A DNA stretch of 40,258 nucleotides. It comes from JAXFQS01 sp034178815 (GTDB taxonomy: Bacteria > Verrucomicrobiota > Kiritimatiellia > RFP12 > DVOR01). A program made the position numbers and the translations under genes. The stretch is from NCBI GenBank assembly GCA_034178815.1, contig JAXFQS010000047.1:1-40258 (forward strand), in the 5' to 3' direction. This document shows positions 24,442 to 32,611 of the stretch, one piece after another. Position 1 is the stretch's first letter; each line of letters begins with the position of its first letter. Under the pieces are notes generated by a model. The model worked only from the letters and a program-made list of their open reading frames with translations. It ran no database searches and was not told where the DNA came from.

Positions 24442-25776
24442 CTAACCTCGGGTCTTGGGTGTCACTGTCAGAGGGCCGAGTTCGAGTTCGCACCCCGCCG
24501 GAAAGTCGAACCCGATGCGGAAGGAGATGGTGGTGACGGAGAGTTGAAATGTCCAGGAACGGCTCAGTTGCCTGCCCGAGAAGTGGTGGACTTTTCGGGT
24601 TGGTTTCGCCTGGCCGTTGTCCACCTCCAGCCAGATTGAATAGCACGCACCTCGGTTGCGCTCGTTCAACAGATGGCGCAGTTGGAGCGCGCGGAAGCCC
24701 CTCGGTGGAAGCGCGATTGGGCGCGAAACCAGGCTGAGCGAAGCCGTGGGATGGGCGTTGCGGATGTGAAGCGAGGTGTTCTTGAATTCGACCTGTTGGA
24801 GCGCGTCGTCGGCACGCTTTGCCTGCCAGCGCCCGGCCGTCCAGTCGAGTTTGTCGGGAAGGGGAAGCGGCACTTCGGGCTGAGGCGCGGGCGGCGCGGA
24901 AACCGGTTCGGGCGCGGGTTTGCGTCGCCGCCCGAAAAGGAGTCCGCCCAACGCCAGGATGCCCACGCCCGCCGCCCCCAGCAACCACGCCCTCCGGTTC
25001 GTCCCGCCCGCCATCCGCGCCTTCGCAGAGCCGGGAAACGGGGGCGTCGAGAGGCCTGGCGCGAGGAACCAGAAGCGTTCCTCCGGGAGTCCCGCCGCCT
25101 GCACGCTTTCGCGGAAGCGTGCCAAGTCGAAGGGGATGCGGCGGAAACGAATCGAGCCCTCGACCGAGTCGAAAATGCAGTAGGAGGCGCGCAGGTCATC
25201 GTCTCGTGGCATTCCCACCGAGCCTGGATTGACAATGTACCGCTTGCCCGCCTCGAGCGTAAAGTCTCCCGCCTCCAGTTGCCAGGTCGCGCCACTGTCG
25301 CCGACTACGAAAATCGCCGGGCGGTGCGTATGGCCCGTGAAGAGAAGTTGCTCGCCGAACGCCTTCCAGCAAGCCGCGGCGTCGGCAGAATTGTGGATGT
25401 AGGCGAAGGCCATTGGCTGGACTGGCGCACCGTGCACGCAACGAAAGCCGTCGACGGCGTGGTCGGGCCGGTAGGAGGCAAGTTCTGCCGTATCTTGCGG
25501 GGCGAGTCGTGCCCGCGTCCGTGCCACGCCCTCGGCCGCGATAGGGTTGAATTCCTGCGTTGAGATCAGACCCGCTGTCGCCGCATCGTGGTTTCCCATC
25601 AAACGCACCTCCACCCGTCGGTGAACCAGGTCGATGGTCTCGGCGGGGCTCGGCCCGTAGCCCACCACATCCCCTAAGCAGATGCGCATGCCAACCCGCT
25701 CCGCCGCCGCGTCCGCCAGCACCGCTTCAAGCGCCTGGAGGTTCGCGTGGATGTCGGAGAGAATGGCGTAGCGCAT
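24442..25776 (-). CDS. Membrane-tethered metallophosphoesterase with C-terminal extracytoplasmic domain
   Basis: A 444-residue two-part protein. Residues 1-225 are a calcineurin-like phosphoesterase of the YfcE/MJ0936 class with DIHAN (8-12), GDVVGYGPSP (35-44), GNHDAA (61-66) and GHTHRP (148-153), giving a complete metal-binding set. A linker is followed by one membrane helix (about 263-281), then a Pro-rich stretch (to about 315) and a beta-rich domain of about 130 residues ending near the C-terminus. By the positive-inside rule (RRAW before and GRRRK after) orientation is ambiguous, but a cytoplasmic enzyme with an exported tail is the simplest model. This fusion is unusual for the family. 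Substrate unknown. Confidence 0.82.
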   Translation of the reverse strand: MRYAILSDIHANLQALEAVLADAAAERVGMRICLGDVVGYGPSPAETIDLVHRRVEVRLMGNHDAATAGLISTQEFNPIAAEGVARTRARLAPQDTAELASYRPDHAVDGFRCVHGAPVQPMAFAYIHNSADAAACWKAFGEQLLFTGHTHRPAIFVVGDSGATWQLEAGDFTLEAGKRYIVNPGSVGMPRDDDLRASYCIFDSVEGSIRFRRIPFDLARFRESVQAAGLPEERFWFLAPGLSTPPFPGSAKARMAGGTNRRAWLLGAAGVGILALGGLLFGRRRKPAPEPVSAPPAPQPEVPLPLPDKLDWTAGRWQAKRADDALQQVEFKNTSLHIRNAHPTASLSLVSRPIALPPRGFRALQLRHLLNERNRGACYSIWLEVDNGQAKPTRKVHHFSGRQLSRSWTFQLSVTTISFRIGFDFPAGCELELGPLTVTPKTRG

Positions 25777-25782
25777 GGCGGG

Positions 25783-26604
25783 CTAGAAGATGATATGGGT
25801 GCGGTAGACCGAGAAGGCGGCGCGAATCCTGCGCTGCTCCGCCTCCGGAATGCGGCAGTGCGAGAGGTCGAGAATCGAGAGGTTTTTCAGCCCGCTCAAG
25901 TCCTTCGGCAGGTGCGAGATTTGGCTTCCCCTCAGGGAGAGGTTCTTCAGCGAAGCCATCTGCGCCAGCCATTCGGGGAAGACCTCGACGGGGTTCCCCC
26001 CGAGATCCAAATCCGTCAGTCGTGTCCAGCCTTTGATTTGCTCCGGCACCGTTGTCAGACGGTTGTCCGCTAGGTAGAGGCGTTCGGGATTCAGGGTGGC
26101 GAAGGACTCTGGCAAGGTGGTCAGGCAGTTGGCGTTGAGGCGGATCCAGCGTAGGGACTTGGGCAGGGGGCCGAGGGTTGCGAGGCGGTTGCGGTCGAGG
26201 TTCAGGTAGGTCAACTTTTCCAGGCGCGAGAGGTCGGGCAGGGTGGTGAGCGAATTGTCCGCCAGGTAGAGCGTCGTCAACCCCGCGCACGCCGTCAACT
26301 CGGGCGGTAGGGTTTCCAGTCCCGTCGACGAAAGGTCGGCCAGTGCGAGGGCCTTGATACGCGGCAGAATCTCCAGCCCCTTGACCTTCGTGCCGCGCAG
26401 ATGAAGTTCCCGCAGAGCCGCCGCCTGGGTCAGCGACTGGGGCAGCGAAAGGGCAGGCGCGTTGGTCAGGATGAGCGCCTGGGTCTGCGGCGAGAGCGCC
26501 TTCAGCGATTCCGCTTTCACGAGGCGTTCGGGGGCTTTGCGGTGGTCGAAACAGCCCGAGAGAAGCGCGCACGCCAAAGTCAGACAAATGGATGTTTTCT
26601 TCAT
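25783..26604 (-). CDS. Leucine-rich-repeat lipoprotein
   Basis: A 273-residue lipoprotein with lipobox LLSG-C18. It has about eight bacterial LRR units of 20-23 residues (LTTLYLADNSLTTLPDLS, LTYLNLDRNRLATLG, LYLADNRLTTVPEQIKG, LTDLDLGGNPVEVFPEWLAQ, LKNLSLRGSQISHLPKDLSG). The short unit length resembles the bacterial (T-type/IRREKO-like) repeats. LRR proteins usually bind other proteins. Its ATG overlaps the stop of the radical SAM gene (ATGA), so expression is coupled to that enzyme. Final residues (HIIF) follow the last repeat directly. Confidence 0.88.
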   Translation of the reverse strand: MKKTSICLTLACALLSGCFDHRKAPERLVKAESLKALSPQTQALILTNAPALSLPQSLTQAAALRELHLRGTKVKGLEILPRIKALALADLSSTGLETLPPELTACAGLTTLYLADNSLTTLPDLSRLEKLTYLNLDRNRLATLGPLPKSLRWIRLNANCLTTLPESFATLNPERLYLADNRLTTVPEQIKGWTRLTDLDLGGNPVEVFPEWLAQMASLKNLSLRGSQISHLPKDLSGLKNLSILDLSHCRIPEAEQRRIRAAFSVYRTHIIF

Positions 26605-27776
26605 AGTCCAATCTCCTTGTCGGTCAAATAGCAGTCAGGGTCTTCACCCCAGATGTTCCCCGTCGCCGCCTCGGCGCGGGCGCGGAAGTTTCCCCCGCAG
26701 ATGTCGAGGAAACGGCATCGGCGGCAGCGTCCTTCGAGGTGCTCTCCGCGGTTGCGCAACTGGCAGAGGAGGGAACCTTCGGCAGGATTTCCCCACACAT
26801 CGCCAAAGGGCATCTCGGGCACCTTTCCGAGGGGCTTGCTCCGCCAGAACTGGTCGGGATAGACCGTTCCGTCCCAGCCAATCGAGGCGATGCCCAGCCC
26901 CGACGAGTTGCCACCGTTCATCCGCAAGAGGCGCAGCACCCGCGCGGCCTGTTCGCTTCTGCCCTCCCGCAGCAGGCGCAGGTAGAGGAGCGGGCCGTCG
27001 CAATGGTTGTCGACCGTCAACACCTCCAGTCGGTGCGATTCGTGCTGGCGGGTCAGGTCAATGATGGTCTCGACCGTCTCGCGGCGCTCGGTTGGCGTGA
27101 GGTCGTCGGATGCCAGCGCCGCGCCCCGCCCCGTGGAGACTAGATGGTAGAGACAGATGCGCGGAATCCGTTCGCGGATCATCAACTCGAAGAGGGCGGG
27201 AAGTTGTTCGCGGTTGGCGCGGGTGAGCGTGACGCGCAGCCCGACCTTGACACCGAGGTCTCGGCAAAGGCGGATGCCGCGGAGGGCGTCGGCGTACGCC
27301 CCCGGCACGCCGCGAAAGGCATCGTGCGTCTCAGGAATGCCGTCGAGGCTGATGCCGACATAGGAGACGCCGAGGGCGGCAAACTGCCGCGCGGCGGTCT
27401 CGTCGATGAGCGTGCCATTGGTCGAGAAGACCGTGCGCAGCCCCTTCGAGACGGCACGGGAGGCGAGTTCGAAGATGTCCTGGCGCAGGAGCGGCTCGCC
27501 GCCGGAAAAGAGGAGCACGGGAACGCCGAACGCGGCCAACTGGTCGATGAGTTCGAACCCCTCTTGCGTGGAGAGTTGGGGACGGTCGGTGCCTTGGCTC
27601 GCGTAGCAGTGGCGGCAGCGGAGGTTGCACGCGGGCGTGGCGTTCCAGACCACGACGGGCTTCTTGTCCGCGGCGAACTGGAGCAGATGGGAGGGAAGTT
27701 TTCCGCTCATCCTGCCGTAGCGCAAGGGGTCGCTGGGTTCGACCTGTCCGAGGTAAAGTTTGGAGATGCCGACCAT
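26601..27776 (-). CDS. ahbC: AhbC/NirJ-like radical SAM enzyme (heme biosynthesis family)
   Basis: A 391-residue radical SAM/SPASM-type protein. The N-terminus MVGISKLYLG...EPSDPLRYGR, then KLPSHLLQF and KKPVVVWNATPAC, closely resembles AhbC, the 12,18-didecarboxysiroheme deacetylase of the siroheme-dependent heme route, and the related NirJ. The cluster cysteines are C50, C54, C57 (CxxxCxxC). The C-terminus has CRRCRFLDICGGNFRARAEA and a final Cys, consistent with an auxiliary [4Fe-4S] cluster. No ahbA/B/D, nir or hem gene lies in the window, so its substrate cannot be fixed from context. Start chosen at 27776, 1 nt after the helicase stop. It is translationally coupled to the LRR lipoprotein. 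Confidence 0.82.
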   Translation of the reverse strand: MVGISKLYLGQVEPSDPLRYGRMSGKLPSHLLQFAADKKPVVVWNATPACNLRCRHCYASQGTDRPQLSTQEGFELIDQLAAFGVPVLLFSGGEPLLRQDIFELASRAVSKGLRTVFSTNGTLIDETAARQFAALGVSYVGISLDGIPETHDAFRGVPGAYADALRGIRLCRDLGVKVGLRVTLTRANREQLPALFELMIRERIPRICLYHLVSTGRGAALASDDLTPTERRETVETIIDLTRQHESHRLEVLTVDNHCDGPLLYLRLLREGRSEQAARVLRLLRMNGGNSSGLGIASIGWDGTVYPDQFWRSKPLGKVPEMPFGDVWGNPAEGSLLCQLRNRGEHLEGRCRRCRFLDICGGNFRARAEAATGNIWGEDPDCYLTDKEIGL

Positions 27777-27777
27777 A

Positions 27778-29400
27778 CTACTTCTTGTGTTTTCGCGGCG
27801 TATGCTTCGAACCCTTTGCGCCGGATGGGCGGAAGCGGCCTTTGGGCAGGGGGCGGGCCTCTGCGCCGGTTGCGAACTGGGCGTCGGAGGAGTGCCAGGG
27901 ATGGTCGCGGTCGACCGGAATGGGCTGGCGGAGGAACTTTTCAATCTGCGCGAGGAAGTGGCGGTCGCGGGGGGCGCAGAAGGTCACCGCCTGACCGTCG
28001 GCTCCGGCTCGTGCGGTGCGACCGATACGGTGGACATAACTTTCGGGTTCGTTGGGCACATCGTAGTTGATGACCAGGTCGATCTGCTCGACATCGATTC
28101 CGCGCGAGGCGATGTCGGTCGCGATGAGGGCCGCGATCTTGCCTTTTTTGAACCAGGCCAGTGCGCGAGTCCGGGCGGCTTGGGACTTATCGGCGTGGAT
28201 GGCTTCAGCAGGGATGTTGGCGGATTGGAGGGCGCGGGCGACCTTGTCGGCGGTGTGGCGCATCTTGGTGAAGATGAGCACTTTCTGGAGCGGGCCCTGG
28301 AAGTAACTTTTGAGCAGGTCTGGCTTGTGTTCGGGGAGGACGAAGCGTACGCTCTGGCGGATTCGTTCAACGGCGGGAGCCTCTGGCTTGATACGGATTT
28401 CGAGGGGTTCTTGGCGGAACAGTTCCTTCGCCAAGGCGGTCACGGGGGGCGGGAAGGTGGCGGAAAAGAAGAGGCTGTGGCGTTTGTCGGGGAGCAGGTT
28501 GATGATTCGGCGGACATCGGGGGCAAAGCCCATATCGAGCATTCGGTCGGCTTCGTCGAGCACGAAGGCTTCAACACCGTCGAGGGCGAGGGCTTGCTGT
28601 CCGGCGAGGTCGAGCAGGCGACCAGGGGTGGCGGTGAGAATGTCGACGCCGCGCCCGAGCGCGGCAATCTGCGGGTTGATGTTCACGCCGCCGAAGACCA
28701 CCAGATGGCTTAGGCGCAGATGGCGGTTGTAGGCCTGAATGTTGGCGTCAATCTGGGCGGCAAGTTCGCGGGTCGGGGCTAGGATGAGGGCGCGTGGGCG
28801 GCGCGGAACGGGCTTGTCGGGGTGTTCGGCGAGGTGCTGGAGGATGGGAAGGGCGAAGGCGGCGGTCTTACCGGTTCCGGTCTGGGCGCAAGCCAAGATG
28901 TCCCTTCGTTGCAAGGCAGGTTCGAGGGCGGCTTGTTGGATGGAAGTGGGAGCCGTGTAGCCTTGCTCTGCGATGGCTCGTTGCAAGGGCTGAATCAAAA
29001 GTTTGAAAGCACCCTCGGCGGCGATGGGCGCCTCGGGGGGCAGATCGACCTTCCGGCGGGTCTCGAAGGTGGCGTCGATGAACTTCTGGAGCGGCACGAC
29101 ACCGCCCTTGGCGTGTTTGCCTTTGCCGCGCGGATCGTGGCGTGCGAGTTCACGCTCGCGCTGCTTGAGATAGGTTTCGCCCGACTGCTGGACTGCGGGC
29201 TGGAGGAAGCGGCGAATGCGGCGCGGAATCGCCTCGCCCGGGGCGCGTTCGAGAGGTGTTTCCGGGGGTGTTTCGCGCTCGGTGCAGCGGGGCTTGACGG
29301 GCTTGCCGTGGCAGGTCTTGAAGGGTTTGGGCTGGGCGGATCCGCGGCGCGGTTTGGCGTTGAATCGCGGATTGGGATTGGTGCGGGAGAACTGTCTCAT
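27778..29400 (-). CDS. DEAD-box RNA helicase (RhlE-like) with basic N-terminal extension
   Basis: A 540-residue DEAD-box helicase. The Q motif (TAPTSIQQAAL) precedes Walker A AQTGTGKT (172-179); then VLDEADRMLDMGFAPDV, a SATFPPPV motif III and HRIGRTAR motif VI. The helicase core begins only at about residue 135. Residues 1-130 are very basic, Pro/Arg/Lys-rich and probably disordered, whereas RhlE-type enzymes usually carry such a tail at the C-terminus. A short basic tail ends in KHTPRKHKK. ATG overlaps the gpsA stop (ATGA). Likely acts in RNA remodelling, for example ribosome assembly or mRNA turnover. Confidence 0.93.
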   Translation of the reverse strand: MRQFSRTNPNPRFNAKPRRGSAQPKPFKTCHGKPVKPRCTERETPPETPLERAPGEAIPRRIRRFLQPAVQQSGETYLKQRERELARHDPRGKGKHAKGGVVPLQKFIDATFETRRKVDLPPEAPIAAEGAFKLLIQPLQRAIAEQGYTAPTSIQQAALEPALQRRDILACAQTGTGKTAAFALPILQHLAEHPDKPVPRRPRALILAPTRELAAQIDANIQAYNRHLRLSHLVVFGGVNINPQIAALGRGVDILTATPGRLLDLAGQQALALDGVEAFVLDEADRMLDMGFAPDVRRIINLLPDKRHSLFFSATFPPPVTALAKELFRQEPLEIRIKPEAPAVERIRQSVRFVLPEHKPDLLKSYFQGPLQKVLIFTKMRHTADKVARALQSANIPAEAIHADKSQAARTRALAWFKKGKIAALIATDIASRGIDVEQIDLVINYDVPNEPESYVHRIGRTARAGADGQAVTFCAPRDRHFLAQIEKFLRQPIPVDRDHPWHSSDAQFATGAEARPLPKGRFRPSGAKGSKHTPRKHKK

Positions 29401-30392
29401 GCGGGACTTTCGGGCTTGACCTCGCGGTTCATCAGTGCGGCGACGGCCTCGGCGGGGGTGGCATTCTCGAAGCAGAGATTGTAGACGGCTCGGGTGATGG
29501 GCATTTCGACGGCGTGCTCCCGGGCGATGCGGTCGATGACGCGGGCGTTCCAGTAGCCTTCGGCGACCATTTTCATGCCGGAGAGGATTTCGGAGATGGT
29601 ACGGCCCCGACCCAATTCTTCGCCGACATGGTGGTTGCGGCTGTGGCGGCTGGTGCAGGTGACGACCAAATCTCCGAGACCGGAAAGACCCGAGAAGGTC
29701 TCCGTCTTGGCTCCGAGCGCAACGCCCAATCGGGTCATTTCGGCGAGCCCGCGGGTGATTAGCGCGGCGCGCGTGTTGTCGCCGAATCCGAGTCCGTCCG
29801 AAGCGCCCACGGCGATGGCGATGATGTTCTTGACCGTGCCGCCAATCTCCACGCCAAGTGTGTCGGAGGAGGTGTAGACTCTCAGGCGCGGGCCGGATAC
29901 GGTCTCCTGCACGAGGCGGGCGAGAATCTCGTTGTGGCTTGCGGCGACAACGGCGGTGGGGATTTCCCTTGCGACCTCTTCGGCATGGCTGGGGCCGGAG
30001 AGCACGGCGATGTTGCGGTTGGCGAGTTCGGTGCGTGCGATTTCGCTCATTCGCTCGCCGGTCTGCTCGCAGATGCCTTTGGTGAGGCTCAGCACGGGGG
30101 TGTAGGGAGGGATGAAGGGGGCAAAGCGCCGGCAGATGTCGCGGAAGTAGCGCGAAGGGGGGGCGAGGATGACGAGTCCGGCGCCGCCGGCGGCCAACTG
30201 TTCGTTATGGGTGAAGCGAATCGCTTCGGGCAGGGGAACGCCTTTGAGGTAGGTGGCATTTTCGCGCCGTCGGGCAATCTCCTCGACTTCCTGCGGGAGG
30301 GCTCCCCAGACATAGACGCTATGGCCCAAGCGGTGGAGGTGGAGGGCCATGGCGGTACCCCATCCGCCATTGCCGAGTATGGCGATTTTCAT
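29397..30392 (-). CDS. gpsA: NAD(P)-dependent glycerol-3-phosphate dehydrogenase
   Basis: A 331-residue GpsA that makes sn-glycerol-3-phosphate from dihydroxyacetone phosphate for phospholipid synthesis. MKIAILGNGGWGTAMALHL is the dinucleotide-binding motif; KNIIAIAVGASDGL, the catalytic-domain GLSGLGDLVVTCTS...RNHHVG and EGYWNARVID are family signatures. Length is normal. It directly follows plsY, which consumes its product, with an ATGA overlap. A longer frame is open into plsY, but the ATG at 30392 starts the nucleotide-binding motif. Confidence 0.96.
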   Translation of the reverse strand: MKIAILGNGGWGTAMALHLHRLGHSVYVWGALPQEVEEIARRRENATYLKGVPLPEAIRFTHNEQLAAGGAGLVILAPPSRYFRDICRRFAPFIPPYTPVLSLTKGICEQTGERMSEIARTELANRNIAVLSGPSHAEEVAREIPTAVVAASHNEILARLVQETVSGPRLRVYTSSDTLGVEIGGTVKNIIAIAVGASDGLGFGDNTRAALITRGLAEMTRLGVALGAKTETFSGLSGLGDLVVTCTSRHSRNHHVGEELGRGRTISEILSGMKMVAEGYWNARVIDRIAREHAVEMPITRAVYNLCFENATPAEAVAALMNREVKPESPA

Positions 30393-31030
30393 TGCGGATG
30401 CTCCTCTTTCCGGGCGAAACTGAAGCGCGGTTCTTCGTGGCGCAGGAGTCTGCCGATGTTGGCGTGGTGCTTGAGAATGGCGACGATTCCCATCGAGATG
30501 AGCACGGCTCGGAACCAGAGCGGCCCGCCGGCGAAGAGGGAGTAGGCAATCACGGTCGCGGCCGCGGAGATGGAGGCCAGGGAGATATAGCGGAAGAGGG
30601 CGAAGACCAGCGCGAAGACGCCGATGGCTCCCAGCGCGACGCCCGGCGCAAGCCCGACGAGCAGTCCGAGGGAGGAGGCGATGCCTTTGCCGCCCTTGAA
30701 GCCAAGGAAGCAAGTCCAGTTGTGCCCGGCGACTGTGGCGGCGCCGCCCAGGAGCATCAGTCCGAGGGTTGGCTCGCCGGCGTCAGAAAGGTGGCAGACG
30801 AGGCGAGGAATGAGTTGCGTACCGAGGAGGCCTTTGAGCAGGTCGCAGAGGAAGGTGGCAATTCCGGCGGTCTTTCCGACGCAACGGTAGACATTGGTCA
30901 TACCGATGTTCCGGGAGCCGACGGTGCGGATGTCGATTCCGTGGAATTTGGCGATGAGGTAGCCGTAGGGTACGGAGCCCCAGAGGTAGGCCAGGATGGC
31001 GGTGAAGAGCCAAGGTTGAAGTGTGATCAT
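30389..31030 (-). CDS. plsY: Glycerol-3-phosphate acyltransferase PlsY
   Basis: A 213-residue polytopic acyltransferase that transfers an acyl group from acyl-phosphate to glycerol-3-phosphate, the first step of phospholipid synthesis. The three family motifs are present: WGSVPYGYLIAK, IRTVGSRNIGMTNVYR...GK, and GHNWTCFLGFKGGKGIASSLG. Five membrane helices are expected. ATG 31030 is 25 nt after the promoter -10 at 31056-31061. First gene of a seven-gene block ending at 23570. Confidence 0.95.
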   Translation of the reverse strand: MITLQPWLFTAILAYLWGSVPYGYLIAKFHGIDIRTVGSRNIGMTNVYRCVGKTAGIATFLCDLLKGLLGTQLIPRLVCHLSDAGEPTLGLMLLGGAATVAGHNWTCFLGFKGGKGIASSLGLLVGLAPGVALGAIGVFALVFALFRYISLASISAAATVIAYSLFAGGPLWFRAVLISMGIVAILKHHANIGRLLRHEEPRFSFARKEEHPQ

Positions 31031-31055
31031 ACGGGTCAGTCCATTGAACCGCGCC

Positions 31056-31084
31056 AGTATAGCACAACGCCCCGCTTCACTCAA
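31056..31084 (-). promoter_or_regulatory. Promoter of the plsY-gpsA block
   Basis: On the minus strand TTGAGT (31079-31084), 17-nt spacer, TATACT (31056-31061). Expected start near 31049, giving a leader of about 18 nt. Confidence 0.8.
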
Positions 31085-31129
31085 TACTTATGCGCAGCGC
31101 GGGGTGTTTTGGGGCGGAACGGGTGCGGC

Positions 31130-31175
31130 GGTTGGCAGGTTCGGGGCGGGGAGGTTGGCACCTCTTCCGCCGGGT
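31130..31175 (+). repeat. Degenerate 22-24-bp tandem repeat array E
   Basis: Two units: 31130-31151 (GGTTGGCAGGTTCGGGGCGG...) and 31152-31175 (AGGTTGGCACCTCTTCCGCC...). The second ends at the stop codon of thiH. It fills the spacer between thiH and the plsY promoter. Confidence 0.65.
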
Positions 31176-32305
31176 CAGACGAGGGCGCGATCCCAGTCTT
31201 TGAGCACGGGGTCGAAACCCATGCGGCGCAGAACGGCTTCGATCTCTTCGAGGGATCGGCCGTCGGAGATGTCGAACTGGGCGCCCGCGGGCGTATCGTC
31301 TTCGAGGTAGCCGCCGGGGGTGGTCTTGGACTCGGCGGAGAGTTTGGTGGCGGCGATTTGGAGGAGTTGTTCGCGGAAACCGGCTGGTTCGCGGGTGGAG
31401 ACGGTCATGGTGGCATCGGGGAACTGGAGGCGCAGGGCACACATCAGTTGGACGAAGGCTCTGTCGCCGACGGGGTATTCGGGCGGGGTGCCGCCTTCGG
31501 CGGGGCGCATGCGGGGGAAGGAGATGGAGACGGGGCTTTTCCACCAGACGCGGCGGAGGTAGTCGGCGTGGAGGGCGAGCCAGAAGCATTCGAGCCGCCA
31601 GTCGGTGATGCCGAGCAGGGCGCCGAGTCCGATAAAGGTCAGACCCGCGCGGGCGGCTCGTTCGTAGGCGTCGAGGCGGTTGGCGTAGTCGGCCTTGGGG
31701 CCAAAGGGGTGGTAGCGGCGGTAGGCGTCGGGGTCGTAGGTCTCCTGGAACATGGTCATGCCGTCGACGCCGACTTGGGCGAGGCGGTCGTACCACGCTT
31801 GGGTCAGGGCGTAGATTTCGACATTGATGGAGGCGAATTTGGGGCGGATGCGGCGGACGAGGTCGACGAAGTACTGGGGGGGATTGTTCTTGAGGTCTTC
31901 GGAGGCGACGAGCAGGAGGTGGCCGTAGCCGCGCTTGGCGAGGTGGTCGCATTCGGCTTCGGCCTGGTCGAGGGTGAGGGCTTTGCGGAGGGTTCCGGTC
32001 GACTGGCAGTTGAAGCCGCAGTAGCGGCAGCCGTTGCAGCAGATGTTGGAGGTGTAGAGGGGAACGAAGAACTGGACGGCGCGTCCGAAGTGGCGGCGGG
32101 TCAGGAGGCGGGCGGCGCGGGCGAGGGGGTCGAGTTGCGCCTGGGCGGCGGTGCCAAGCAGGGCGGCGACATTCTCGGGCGCGAAGCGTCCGGCCTGGGC
32201 GAGGGCGCGGCGGACGGAGGCGGGGTTGTTTTCGCGGTCGAGGAGGGCGCGCACGCGGTCGGCGGGCCACTCCCGGAGCAGGTCGATGAAGTGAGGTTTA
32301 TCCAT
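31175..32305 (-). CDS. thiH: 2-iminoacetate synthase (ThiH)
   Basis: A 376-residue radical SAM enzyme that cleaves tyrosine to 2-iminoacetate for the thiazole of thiamine. The SAM-cluster cysteines are C89, C93, C96 in CCNGCRYCGFNC, followed by the family segments LLVASEDLKNN, SINVEIYALT, MTMFQETYD and GLGALLGITDWR. Length is normal. No other thiamine gene lies in the window. The ATG at 32305 is only 10 nt from the -10 box of its promoter and lacks a Shine-Dalgarno, so a leaderless message is predicted. The longer open frame upstream has no support. Confidence 0.93.
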   Translation of the reverse strand: MDKPHFIDLLREWPADRVRALLDRENNPASVRRALAQAGRFAPENVAALLGTAAQAQLDPLARAARLLTRRHFGRAVQFFVPLYTSNICCNGCRYCGFNCQSTGTLRKALTLDQAEAECDHLAKRGYGHLLLVASEDLKNNPPQYFVDLVRRIRPKFASINVEIYALTQAWYDRLAQVGVDGMTMFQETYDPDAYRRYHPFGPKADYANRLDAYERAARAGLTFIGLGALLGITDWRLECFWLALHADYLRRVWWKSPVSISFPRMRPAEGGTPPEYPVGDRAFVQLMCALRLQFPDATMTVSTREPAGFREQLLQIAATKLSAESKTTPGGYLEDDTPAGAQFDISDGRSLEEIEAVLRRMGFDPVLKDWDRALV

Positions 32306-32315
32306 TGCGGGCTCT

Positions 32316-32344
32316 AGGATACCAAACCCTCGGCGCGAACTCAA
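32316..32344 (-). promoter_or_regulatory. Promoter of thiH
   Basis: On the minus strand TTGAGT (32339-32344), 17-nt spacer, TATCCT (32316-32321). The start codon follows after 10 nt, the same spacing as at ispG. Confidence 0.72.
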
Positions 32345-32386
32345 GCAATCTGCGGGGGCGGATGGTAGGCAGGATGCGCGGCGGCG

Positions 32387-32455
32387 GGTTGGTACCTTCG
32401 GGAGGCGCCGGTTCGCACCCGCCGCCCCTAAAGGTGGACACCTTTCGCAGACGGC
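32387..32455 (+). repeat. Degenerate 22-24-bp tandem repeat array F
   Basis: Three units: 32387-32409 (GGTTGGTACCTTCGGGAGGC...), 32410-32431 (GGTTCGCACCCGCCGCCCCT...) and 32432-32455 (AGGTGGACACCTTTCGCAGA...). It lies in the divergent spacer between thiH and the SNF2 gene. The rest of the gene-free stretch 32306-32611 holds the thiH promoter and a weak + strand -10 before the SNF2 gene. Confidence 0.7.
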
Positions 32456-32545
32456 GGAAAACGGCGAAAGCCGCGCCCGGCGCCCGCCGGCGAGGGGCTG
32501 AGGGGGGCTTTCGCGCGGGGAATCGGCGAGGTTCGGATTTTTTGC

Positions 32546-32574
32546 TTTTCTCCAGGCTCCTTTTGTGGTACACT
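32546..32574 (+). promoter_or_regulatory. Possible promoter of the SNF2 gene
   Basis: TACACT (32569-32574) resembles a -10 box. The hexamer 17 nt upstream (TTTTCT) is a poor -35. Start of transcription would be near 32581, giving a leader of about 30 nt with AGAGGG before the ATG at 32612. Confidence 0.35.
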
Positions 32575-32611
32575 CAAGGCGATTGAGATTGACAAGGCAA
32601 GAGGGATCAAG

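Noticed and set aside
30392..32317. A 641-residue plus-strand open frame opposite plsY and thiH
   Set aside because: Gly/Glu/Val-rich shadow typical of the complement of GC-rich genes; both real genes are on the other strand.
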